From Beta vulgaris subsp. vulgaris (taxonomy: Eukaryota > Streptophyta > Magnoliopsida > Caryophyllales > Amaranthaceae): a DNA stretch of 64,000 nt. How positions within the stretch are numbered: position 1 is the first letter of the stretch; every line of letters starts with the position of its first letter. The notes under the pieces were generated by a model. The model ran no database searches. It saw only the letters and a list, made by a program, of their open reading frames with translations, and was not told the DNA's origin. Positions 23,601 through 33,969 of this stretch are shown here, one piece after another. Made by a program: the position numbers and the translations under genes. The stretch lies in NCBI RefSeq assembly GCF_026745355.1, contig NC_079205.1, positions 58,095,058 through 58,159,057 of the forward strand, read 5' to 3'.

Positions 23601-26335
23601 GATCTTTTTCATATTAAGTCTTTGTTATTTGTACACAAATTACTTTCTTCTTATTCTTGTCTGTACAACAGACTAAATCCATATCTACTACTGCTTCCAA
23701 ACAAACCAGATTTTTTTTTTGGGCGGCGGGTGCGCGGGGCGGGGGGGGGGGGGGGGGATCTGGATGTGACCACGTCAATTGGTTTTCAAGACTGATAAGG
23801 CATTGATAGATCATGGAAAAAAGAGAGTAGTACTTGATATAGATTGTGGGTTAGCGGAGGCGGCATGGGTTTACCATGGTTAATGTAGTTGAAGATATGA
23901 GGAGAAGATGGCCTTTTAAGTACAGAACTATCAGGTCGCTAATGGTAAGTTTTTGGGGATGAACGAGGTAAGAGATAAAGAGAGTAAAGGAGGAATAAAT
24001 GGTTAATAGTGGGAAAGGGACCTTGGACCATGACGGGTTGGTCTGATGCTCAGATGTGTACTATCCTGCCTCGTATGGGAGTCCATATAACATGGTGTTG
24101 AAGACACAACATTGAAAGGCAAGAGAAAAAAAAGTTTGTATTCGAATTGTCTGGCAAAGGTGCTCTCTCTGTAGAGACCCCCCCCTCCCCCCTCCTAAAG
24201 GGGTGGAAGCAGAAAATAATCTTAGGGGAGACCAAAAGATTCTAAATTAATTTTAGGGGGAATCAAGAAAAAATTAATCTAATTATATTAATTGTGACAT
24301 TTTAAAACTAAATTTATGGGAAGTTTGTAAAAGAAAGAAAACCTCATTTGTTACATTCTTTGGTGAAAATACTGAGAATGAAAAAGTTTTGAAACTTTAG
24401 CTTTGGTCTATGTTGAGTGTGATGCCTATACAAATATGATTATATTGCTTGTTGTCAATATCCAAATTTGTTTCTGTTTCTGATATCTACATGTCATTGA
24501 ATTGATTCGCCTATTGGAAGAATGATTTAGAGGATTTTTCTAACACTTGTTTCCAACATGCCCCTTATGTACTGCAGGTTTTTGCTCTTTATTGTGCTTT
24601 GATTTTAAATCTTAGTTCCTTGGGTATAACGGACATTGAACAAATGCTGAACTTCTTTTTCCCCAAATGATTGCAGTGCAGCTTCAACACCATGCTCGAC
24701 ATCGACTTCCAACATTCCAGCTAATATTTGTTCATGTCATTGAATCGCTCGTCTTTGTGCCTGTAAGAATGCACCACAATAAGTATGGTGTTTGTGAATT
24801 TTTCTGAATGCAATATCTTCATTTCAATTTGCTGGTGATGCATTGGATTTGGCATTACAGATCATGATAGGCATCCTGTTTTTTCTGTTCGAATTTTATG
24901 ATGATCAACTGCTGGCTTTTATGGTGCTGATACTGGTCTGGCTATGTGAGCTTTTTACCCTTATCAGGTAAATCTGATGCTTTTAAGTTTCTAATTGCAA
25001 CCCTTCTCCCTTTCTTTCCTCGTAGCAAATGATCGAGAAATCTTAAATGAACTGCCTGTGGCTTTTGCAGTGTTCGTACTCCAATATCAATGAAGTTCTT
25101 TCCACGCTTCTTCTTACTCTATTTCCTGGTGTTCCACATCTACTTCTTCTCGTATGCTTATGGTATGATCAATTTTGATGACCTTTATATGTCAAAACTA
25201 GTCTCTTATTTCAATTTTTTTGTTGTGTAATCTATTCTTCTTTCTTGCAGGTTTTTCATACCTGGCCTTATCTACTACTGCAGCATTTATGCTGCATCTT
25301 ATCCTGTACTTCTGGAACAGATTCGAGGTAAATAATCTTATGACGCCTTCTGGAGCTTAGATCTCAAGCTTGAACATTGATTATCTTGTAAAATTGATGG
25401 CATAATGATCTTTGCAAATTGCAACCATAGAACAGTTCACTATTCGTCATATCTGTGATGCCGTATTCAAGATTGTAAATTGCGACCAGCCAACCATAGA
25501 ACAGTTCACTATGCAATAGTGACGGCTGGATCCTGGGAAATGACAAAATAACTGCAAGGGGAGGACAGAAGATGACATCATAACAGAAAATAAAATTATC
25601 CTAATATCAAGATATTTCCTGTACTTTTTGGACTGGAAACTAGATACTGATAATGGATTAGGCCTAGAGTATATGGGCTGCAACTTATCTTTTCAGAAAT
25701 GTGCTGTCCTGCAGTCGTGCTGTAGCATATTTGTACAAGCAGTGGCCGGTGGTTTAAACACTAGTCTCGTTTTCTCTTGCGTATTGGTTGATCTGTAGTT
25801 CATACATTTAATTTGAGCCTTTTTATTGTTCAGGTCCCTGCTTTACAAAGGTTTTTGCAAAATCGCCGTTCACATATGCAGCATCACCCAGATTTCCACA
25901 TAACCTCCTCTACGATACTTGCTTCTATATTGCACATTACCCGGTTGAATACAAGGAATCCTGACCCAGTCAGAATGGAAGACGCTTCAGGTCCTGGGGT
26001 CTCTCTCCTCAGACCTAGTGGTGATGTTCCAATACCTGCTAATGTGCAGGCAGAGGCTCCGGCTTCAAGAACAATCAACAGATGCAAATCGGCAAAATGA
26101 AAATGTGGATAGAGAACCTCTTCCAATCCGTGACCATGACGTTCACCAACCGGAAGCTGGTCAAAACCCGGGAAATATGAACTCCTTTAGCTCTTTGTTG
26201 CTATGGATTCTTGGAGGAGCTTCTTCTGAAAGCCTGAATTCTTTTTTCTCCATTTTTAGAGATATGAGAGATCAAGCGCAATTTTATACAGATTCTCCAA
26301 GACAGGAAAATGCTAATACTGATAATTCTCAATAA
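20694..26335 (+). pseudogene. Membralin copy C (exons 4-14), truncated and frameshifted
   Basis: Exons with intact borders: 21441-21522, 21667-21728, 21810-21904, 22291-22370, 23100-23183, 23404-23520, 24677-24762, 24861-24967, 25071-25162, 25251-25327, and last exon 25834 on. Exons 1-3, the start codon and the promoter are missing. In the last exon a 2-bp loss at about 26058-26062 (GCTCCTGCGCTTC in A, GCTCCGGCTTC here) shifts the frame to a stop at 26098-26100; A would end at the equivalent of 26335. Other changes include K to M at the end of exon 5 and L to V in exon 9. It may still be transcribed from upstream DNA, but a membralin product is unlikely. Confidence 0.92.
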
Positions 26336-26919
26336 TGGAGAAGCAGGTGAAGGTAAATCTGGAAAAAGATTGAGAGTATTTTTTATTTGAGCTTCGGATC
26401 TTTGTAACAAAGTGATTATATCGCGATAGATGCCGAAGCAGGAAATGACGATTGTTTGTTGGTTGTAAAGGATAAGAATGAAAGAGAGAAGCTTTATAAC
26501 AAAATGCTGAGTTCGTGTTTTAAATGCATTAATGGTAAATGTGTCAAGTGGAGGATTTTGGCCGTGAGCAGAGGGTTTTTGTATGGAGTCCTCCTCCCCT
26601 GTCTCTGGAGCCTTGCTGCAAGTATTGCTGTAAAAATAAATGGTTCATAAATGGTTTAAAAATAAGAGTTATTATAGATGAATAGCATAAATATGGCAGT
26701 TAAATTTTACCCAATTTTTGTCTTCTACTTATATATTATTACATAATTGTTTCAAAATGTTCAGAGACACGTAATCATGTTTGGATTTTTCAGCAATGTT
26801 TTACTGCTGTCTGCTGGTTTGTGAAAAAGGTATTGTTTAGGTATGCGATTAGACTATATTCAACTATGGCAATAATGTAACGAGGGACTAATTTGGAGCA
26901 ACGGAAACAGTCCAATTGA
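26336..26919. other. 3' flank of membralin copy C
   Basis: Non-coding duplicate of 9355-9933. Confidence 0.7.
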
Positions 26920-27134
26920 GGGCCTGTTCGGTATTACGGTAGTTTTTTGTTTTTTTGGTTTTTAAAGTCATATGGTATATGTCTTATAATGTATAAAAAT
27001 TAGTCAAATTTATTGAAAATATGATGATTTTGAAAATTAATAACTAAAAAGTGAAAATTATTTTTTTTGGTTTTCAGTTTTTGGTTTTTAGTTTTCAAAA
27101 AAACTGAAAATAAAAAACGATAGCGAACAGGCCC
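26920..27134. mobile_element. Tourist-like MITE (copy in flank C)
   Basis: TGA on both sides; ends GGGCCTGTTCGGTAT and ATAGCGAACAGGCCC form a good inverted repeat. Partner of 9934-10119. Confidence 0.75.
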
Positions 27135-27262
27135 TGAGGTTTAAAAATAGTTTTGGGTATCTTTTTCATTTATTGAATTACTTTTTCCGTGCATGTTGTA
27201 TTAATTGATACAATTGATTTTCACACATGGTGATGCACAACTTTGATCATAATTATCTCTAA

Positions 27263-27756
27263 TTATCTATTAGAAAAAATATGAGGGAAGGGGGGAGCAA
27301 TGGTGTCCTTTTTTGAAATGTCTATTTTACGCCCGTTCCTTTCTAAATTAACAAAAGAAATGTCAAAATCAAAATCGACACTCAAAGAAAACTACCGCAA
27401 ATTAATTTACAACACTCACAAATCACTTAAAAGAAGAGACTTTACAAATCACTCATACAATTGAGAAAATCACGTTATAAAAATCACGCAAATCACCAAA
27501 TAATCAAGAAACTTTATTAAAACTTAAAATCAACATACAAACTAAAACTAATAACCTAGAACGTGAATATTTGTAGTGAAATCACAATTTAGAAGTTAGA
27601 CAAGCAAAAAAATTATTACTTTTTTATAGTGTTTCCTATATATAATAAAACTTTTACATATATTTGGACCTATCTTTTTCTATTATATAATAACGATTAA
27701 TTATCAAGTTAAAAAGGTTTATGTAAAATATCATTCAAGAAATAAAGTACAACATA
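27263..27756. other. AT-rich insertion with a second Helitron-5'-like start
   Basis: The TCTATTAG...GAGGGAAGGGGGGAGCAATGGTGTCC start resembles the Helitron-like end at 27757 (AAGGGAAGGGGGGAAACTATGGTGTCC). Homology to flank A stops just before it. No coding region seen. It may be the remnant of an older, related Helitron. Confidence 0.4.
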
Positions 27757-28514
27757 TCTCTATTATATAAGGGAAGGGGGGAAACTATGGTGTCCCCGAA
27801 TGAAGAGACTATGTTACCCTTTTCCCATTCTAAATTACAAATTTACTTACAAATCAAAGGTGGCTTCAAACAAAAATACCAAAAATATAATTATAACAAT
27901 CACTCACAAACTACAACCTATGAAAAAATTGACATGAAATCAAAGTGTCTACTTTCTTTACAATTTATAAAGTACTCCTCCGTCTTTTTTTATTTGCTAC
28001 AAGCACTTTTTCACAAAGTCCAAGGAAAAGGGTGGGGACCACTGTGCAGTGGGTGATTTGAAGAAAATTAATGGTGGTTAATTAACTTATGAAAAAGCAT
28101 ATTAGAAGGCAAAAAAAAGAGTTGGCCCACATTATTTTAAAGGTAGGCGCCACTTTTATAGGAGGGATTTCATTTCCCTCCAAAATTTTTATACAAGCAA
28201 ATGGAACTAAAATTTTCTGTTACAATTATACAACCAAAGGGAACTAAAATTTTCCCTCCAAAATTTTTAAGCTAGATTACATAACAGGGTATTAAAATTT
28301 TCCCCAAAAATTCGAAATTAAGGGGGAATTGAATTTTCCCCAAAAAAACATGAAAAAAAATCCTAAGAAACTGTGGACTATATATACACAACCACTTTTA
28401 CACTTGCATTTATTATTTTCACCACTTCCATCATCCTAACCAAAGACACCAACCAGCAGCCAGCCACCACCACCATCAAAGACACCAACCAGCAGCCTAA
28501 ACCACATACCATAT

Positions 28515-28685
28515 ATGGGGAAGAAATCACTTGAGAGGAGGGGTGAGTTACCAACAAGTATTGTCATTAGCCCACAATTAGTAGAAGAGAGCAGAAAATG
28601 GGCAGAAGAAGGTCATCTTGAAGATGATCAAGAAGAAGCAAACTATGGGGATGAAGATTCAGATGATGGTATTGGGATAATATAA
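28515..28685 (+). CDS. Small acidic ORF inside the mariner-type element
   Basis: 56 aa, starting MGKKSLERRGELPTSIVISP and turning strongly acidic (many D and E) in its second half. A TATA-like CTATATATACAC lies about 135 bp upstream (28379) and the leader is rich in ACCAxCAGCC repeats, as in a plant 5' UTR. I do not recognise the product; it could be the first exon of a longer gene. Low confidence that it is translated. Confidence 0.3.
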   Translation: MGKKSLERRGELPTSIVISPQLVEESRKWAEEGHLEDDQEEANYGDEDSDDGIGII

Positions 28686-29559
28686 AGCAAAAACAGCAAG
28701 CAATGGGCATTTGAAGGCCAATTTTTTGGGCATTAGAGTGCAAGAACGTTTTGTAAGTAAAATACAACATATATAGGTTGTTAAACATTTTGTATATGTA
28801 GTTAAAAACATTTTGTACTAAACCTTTACATTTATAATATGTAAACATTTTGGGTTATGTTAAGTTAAAAAAAAAGAAAACAGTTCATATAACATCCATA
28901 ATAAAACAGTTAGTAAAAAAAAAAGTTCAAGTTTAGTTAGGTTTAAAAAAACAGTAGTGCAAGAATGTATGTTTAGGGTTTAGGGTGAAGTTATGGTAAA
29001 TAAAAAGTTCATGTGAGGTTAAAAACAAAAAACAGGGTATCATTGTATCAAACAAATGATTGAGACAAAAAGAAAATCAAATTGAACATTGTTTCAAGAA
29101 AAATTCAATTAGATTTCATTTTTTTCTCAATCATATTTAAGACAAAATGATAATGAAGGCCAATTTCATAAAAACACAAGTTAGGCATGATTTAAGTTCC
29201 TCTCAGGTAGTCCCCACTCATCCATATTACTCAACACATGCTATTAAAACAGAGGAAAAGTTGAAAAGAAGAGCACAAAAAATTGGTGGCAACATGAGTA
29301 TACTGGTCTTAAAAGGCAGAATGTCCATAGTATAAATCATCAGACCTCATTCATCATTGAGGAACATAGTGCACCTCTCATGTAAACTTTCAATATGTCA
29401 TTAAAACTCTATTGGACAACCAAACAAAAACCAAAATATAACACAAATGCCTCATCAATTCTTTATACTACAATTTTATTCATTTTACCACTGATTAAAT
29501 GCAAAATGGAGTAACAATTTGGATGTAACATCCTATTTCATCATAGAGGATCACACCAA

Positions 29560-30690
29560 CACACACACAAATCAAGGCAAACACAACATATAAACAGAAC
29601 AAATCAAGGCTAAAATTAACATGTTTTAACAGATGAAGACAAACACAACATAAAAACAGAACAAATCAAGGCCCATAATTACATGTTTTAACAAATAAAG
29701 GCAAACACAACATATAAACAGAACAAATCAAGGCTAATATTAACATGTTTTAACATATCAAGACAAAGACAACATATAAACAGAACAACTCAAGTAAAAA
29801 TGACATGTTTTAACAGATGAAGGCAAACACAACATAAAAACAGAACAAATCAAGGCCCATAATTACATGCTTTAACAAATAAAGGCAAACACAACATATA
29901 AACAGAACAAATCAAGGCCCATAATTACATGTTTTAACAGATGAAGTGAAAATATCATATAAACAGAACAACTCAAGGCTAAAATGAACATGTTTTAACA
30001 GATCAAGTGAAAATATCATATAAAAAGAACAACTCAAGGCTAATATTAACATGTTTTAACAAATCAAGTGAAAATATCATATAAACAGAACAAATCAAGG
30101 CTAAAATGAACATGTTTTAACAGATCAAGTGAAAATATCATATAAACAGAACAAATCAAGGCTAAAATTAACATGTTTTAACAGATCAAGTGAAAATATC
30201 ATATAAACATAACAAATCAAGGCAAAAATTAACATGTTTTAACAGATCAAGTCAAAATAACATATAAACAGAACAAATCAAGGCAAAAATTACATGTTTT
30301 AACAGATCAAGGCAAAATATCATATAAACAGAACAAGTGAAGGCCCAAAATTACATGTTTTAACAGATCAAGGCAAAATATCATATAAACAGAACTAATT
30401 AAGGCTAAAATTAACATGTTTTAACAGATCAAGTGAAAATATCATATAAACAGAACAAATCAAGACTAAAATTAACATGTTTTAACAGATCAAGTCAAAA
30501 TAACATATAAACAGAACAAATCAAGGCAAACATTACATGTTTCAACAGATCAAGGCAAAATATCATATAAACAGAACAAGTGAAGGCCCAAAATTACATG
30601 TTTTAACAGATCAAGACAAAATATCATATAAACAGAACTAATGAAGGCTAAAATTAACATGTTTTAACAGATCAAGGCAAATCTAACATT
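29560..30690. repeat. 61-bp minisatellite, about 18-19 units
   Basis: Repeated unit built around AACATGTTTTAACAGATCAA, then GxxAAAATATCATATAAACAGAACAAATCAAGGC. Units vary by a few bases; the left part has a CAAACACAACATATAAACAG variant and the right part AAAATATCATATAAACAG. The ends are degenerate (AAATCAAGGCAAA to about 30860). Confidence 0.9.
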
Positions 30691-30981
30691 TATACACATT
30701 CAGAGCACAAAAACAACAGATGAAGGGAAAAATCAAACAAATCAAGGCAAATCAACAAATATATAACAAAATCGAGGCAAAGTAAACAGAAATAAAACAA
30801 ATCAAGGGAAAATAAACAAGTTTTTTAAACAGATCGAGGCATAAACAACATGCGTATAAACAAGTCGAGCCAAAAACATGAAAAAAACACAAAAACCTAA
30901 ACATGCAATCTAATCAAATGCAACCCCACAGGCAAAGCATGTTAAAAAAACTTCCTAAAATTTTAAAAACAAAGATTTAAG

Positions 30982-31279
30982 TTAAGGAGTGGACCGATCT
31001 GAGTCAAAATTTGAAAAGGGACTCTCCGAAACCATTTCGAGATGGTTTTTATACCAAGAGAGGTAAGCTCGCCATGATTTAAAGCTTTCCGGAGGTGGAT
31101 CTTCTAAGTTTTCAGGTTTTTTGCCCTCAAATACACCACCAAATTGAAGATCTGGTGGTTTTCCGGAGGTGGATCTTCCAAGGTGGTTTTTTTGCAACCC
31201 TAGAATTTTTAGCCTCCGCATCTAACTCGTCCATCAAATCAAAGAGCTGTTTCTTTGATTTCGGAGTTAACTCATCCAT
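30982..31279 (-). pseudogene. Frameshifted small gene remnant in the mariner-type element
   Basis: On the - strand, an ATG at 31279 opens a frame beginning MDELTPKSKKQLFDLMDELD. Near an A/T run at 31187-31194 the frame is lost and a second frame continues to 30982 with PPPESFKSWRAYLSWYKNHL. A one-base indel in the run separates the two, so together they would be about 99 aa. Upstream (31380-31530 on +) the complement is CT-rich with AAACCCTA words, like a plant 5' UTR. Function unknown; not recognisably a mariner transposase. Confidence 0.4.
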
Positions 31280-32481
31280 GAAATACCCAAAAATAACCAA
31301 GAAACAGGGGACTCGTTTTCTGAAATTATTCAAAAATGACAAAATCTAGGTTTATAATGATCGCAGAAAAGAGTAGATAATTAATCTACTATTTTTTTCA
31401 ACAATTTTGGAGTAAAAAACCCTAGATCTGAGGGTTTGAAGAAGAAGAAGAGAGAGGAAAGTGACAGTCAGAAAGAGAGAGAGAGTCAGAAGGAGAGAGA
31501 AGAAAGTGACGGAAGAAATGAGATTAGGGTTTGGAGGGAGTAGTTATAGGGGGGTGGGGTAGGGTTAAATGGAGGGAGTGGGGTAATAAATAGAGTTAGG
31601 TGGGTTGGGTGGGTTTAGGGAATTTGATTAAGTGGGCTAATTTTTTGGGCTGAAGTTTAGGATGTTTGTTTTATTAGCATTTGTAGTAAGGTTGGCAAAT
31701 GTAGCAAATAATAAGAGACACACCTAAATGGCAAAATGTAGCAAATAAAAAAAGACGGAGGGAGTACTATACTTAATTCAAAAATCAACTAAAAAAATAT
31801 AATATTAGAAATCATAAATAAATTCAATAAAATGTCTATTTTGTTCATAGAATTTAACTTTGAAAAGTAAACAAAAAAAAAAAAGAATGTTGAGAGACTT
31901 AAGTCACAGAAACTAAAAAACTAAACCAATCAAATTCTGCAACTAAAAACAATTATACTAGCTTCGTATGTCTAATGTTCAAATTTTGACTCTTATGCCG
32001 AAGAAAATCGAGTTTTTGTTTCGAAAAAAAATCCAAACACGCATCGCGTGCAAAAAATTCTAGTTGATTAATATGGGATGAAGGTAGTATTTTATTTTAT
32101 TGAATTCGATGTTAGCCACATTATTCTAACATTTTTGTATTTATAGAATGGGTTGAATCGTAATGGTTTAGATACATAAAATCATTCTTTTAAGTTTACC
32201 TTGAAACACCTAAGAACTTGATGTGTACAAGGGATAAATTTTGCTCCCTTGATTACTTTCGATTCACTTCAAATCTTGCTATGCTTCGAGAATTTGCGAT
32301 TACTTTTTCGTTTCTTACTTTTCTTGAGTCTTGACAATTTCCTCATTCTAAGAGAATAAAAATTGAAATTGTCAAATAAATGAAGATTTTTATGAAGTCA
32401 ATGTTAAGTGAAACATGTTTCTTATATTTTTTGGGTAAATGATATTCCATGGATCCCCTGAAATCTTTTGCATTTCTCCTA

Positions 32482-32817
32482 CTCCCTCCGTCCCAAAATA
32501 TAGTTCCCATTTTCATTCTAGGTGTCCAAAAATATAGTTTCCATTTTCATATTTAGTTTCACATTTTTCCGTAATTTGTCTAGAAAAACCGTGTTCCATC
32601 ATTTATTTGCTTCTTGAATTTTGTTTTTTCCTTTGTTTATTCAACCAAAGTATTACAATGAATGTTCTTTCACCAATTATTCTCTATTCTCTCTCCTAAA
32701 ATTATCTTTTTTTCCATACAACATTTATTTAAATAAACAAAAAATCTTCACTATCCCTACTTGCATAAATTACCGTGAAAAAAGGAAAATATGAATTATA
32801 TTTTGGGACGGGGGGAA
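32482..32817. mobile_element. Stowaway MITE
   Basis: 336 bp, TA on both sides (32480-32481, 32818-32819), ends CTCCCTCCGTCCCAAAATAT and its inverted counterpart ATTTTGGGACGGGGGGAA. Flank A has the empty site (single TA at 12001-12002). Same family as 59904-60247. Confidence 0.9.
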
Positions 32818-32964
32818 TACTAAGTACAATGTTAAGCGACCCAATCCTCATTGAGGGCTGTCCAATCAATTACTTAAATGTTTGCATTTTGGGACTATAT
32901 TAATTACTTAGATGTTTGCATTTTGGGACTATATTACTTAGAGTCTTAGATGTCCAATTAATTA

Positions 32965-33496
32965 CTCCATCCGTCCCATAATATAGTGCTTGTTTCTTTT
33001 TTACACGGTCTCCAAGACGTAACTTTGACCTTTAATATCTTCAATTCCGTATTACTCCCTCCGTCCCATATTATAGTGTCTGATTCTATTTTTTCACGTT
33101 TATTAAGGTAAATAGAATATAAGAGAAATGTAAAGAGTGTTTGTGTATTGAAAATAAATGTTATGGGGAAAAGCTGATTTTAGGAGAGAGAATGACCATA
33201 AGTGGTGAAAGAGCATTAAATGCATGACTCATTCAACCCTTGAGTTGAATAAACAAAGCAAAAAACAATTTCCAAGAAGCAAATAAATAATGGTGGCACA
33301 ATTTTTCTAGGAAAATCATATAAATGTGTGGAATAAAAAATGGTAACACGAATTATGTTTTGGGACACCATAAAAGGAAAGAAGCGCTATAATATGGGAC
33401 GGAGGGAATAATAAAAAATATAAAAAGTTAATATTATGAAGCTACACATGGGATATTTATTTTTATTTTTATTTTTTTGAGGGGTGACAGAGAGAG
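32965..33496. mobile_element. Stowaway-like insertion with a second MITE nested inside
   Basis: TA on both sides (32963-32964, 33497-33498); flank A has a single TA at 12168-12169. Left end CTCCATCCGTCCCATAATAT; right end GACAGAGAGAG is diverged. It contains the MITE 33055-33408. Confidence 0.65.
33055..33408. mobile_element. Stowaway MITE nested in another
   Basis: TA flanks; ends CTCCCTCCGTCCCATATTAT and complementary ATAATATGGGACGGAGGGA. Confidence 0.85.
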
Positions 33497-33969
33497 TACT
33501 TAAATGTGAACTATATTTTGAGACGGAGGGAGTAATAACTTTTCTCTTTTCTTATCGATCTTTTTATTCTTTTTTCTATCTCTCTCTCCTCTTTAAAAAT
33601 TGTCTAGAAGCCCGTAATTTTAAAAATGTCATCGCTAAATTGAAAATGATGGAAGAAATTAAATTCTGGAAATTCTTTTGATATACGAGAATACCATTTC
33701 ATTTTGGGCTTTTCAGTTTTCACCCTGTGCTATAGACTTTCAGCTTTGAGGGGGGAGTTTGGTATACTGACTGTACTCTTTTTTTTTTACAGTGCAGATA
33801 GTGCCAGATACGAATATGTACTTGCTTGATCCCAATTCACGAATTTTGTTCCGTGTGTTAGGTGGAGAAGGAAATAGTTGGTCTGTTAATGAAAAAGCTC
33901 CAAAATTTGTTTGAGAAGTACCAACTATTATTATTTTCTCATAGAATCAGTTAGTGTGGTGGTTCATAA

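Larger units (their letters stand above)
27975..31764. mobile_element. Large mariner/Stowaway-type element with internal minisatellite
   Basis: Flanked by TA (27973-27974 and 31765-31766). Terminal inverted repeats of about 28 bp: left CTCCTCCGTCTTTTTTTATT, complement of right CTCCCTCCGTCTTTTTTTAT, both continuing TTGCTACA. The sub-terminal word GTAGCAAATAA is repeated near the right end. Stowaway MITEs share this CTCCCTCCGT start, but this element is 3.8 kb. No DDD/DDE transposase seen. It holds a short + strand gene-like unit, a CT-rich - strand leader with a small broken frame, and a 61-bp minisatellite between them. Confidence 0.75.
27757..32063 (+). mobile_element. Helitron-like element, disrupted by a mariner-type insertion
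   Basis: Left end TCTCTATTATATAA is typical of plant Helitrons. Right end has a small hairpin CACGC-ATC-GCGTG (32038-32050) followed by AAAAAATTCTAG, the expected hairpin plus CTAG terminus. The host sequence resumes at once after 32063 in register with flank A (11577 on). Without the nested 3.8-kb element the Helitron would be only about 0.5 kb and non-autonomous. No Rep/helicase frame visible. Confidence 0.6.

Noticed and set aside
23700..23760. Long poly-G in membralin copy C intron 9 as a functional quadruplex
   Set aside because: Copies A and B have much shorter, variable G-runs at the same place, so it looks like slippage or an assembly-prone homopolymer.
29560..30690. CRISPR-like array
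   Set aside because: Units are contiguous 61-bp tandem repeats without unique spacers, in a plant genome.
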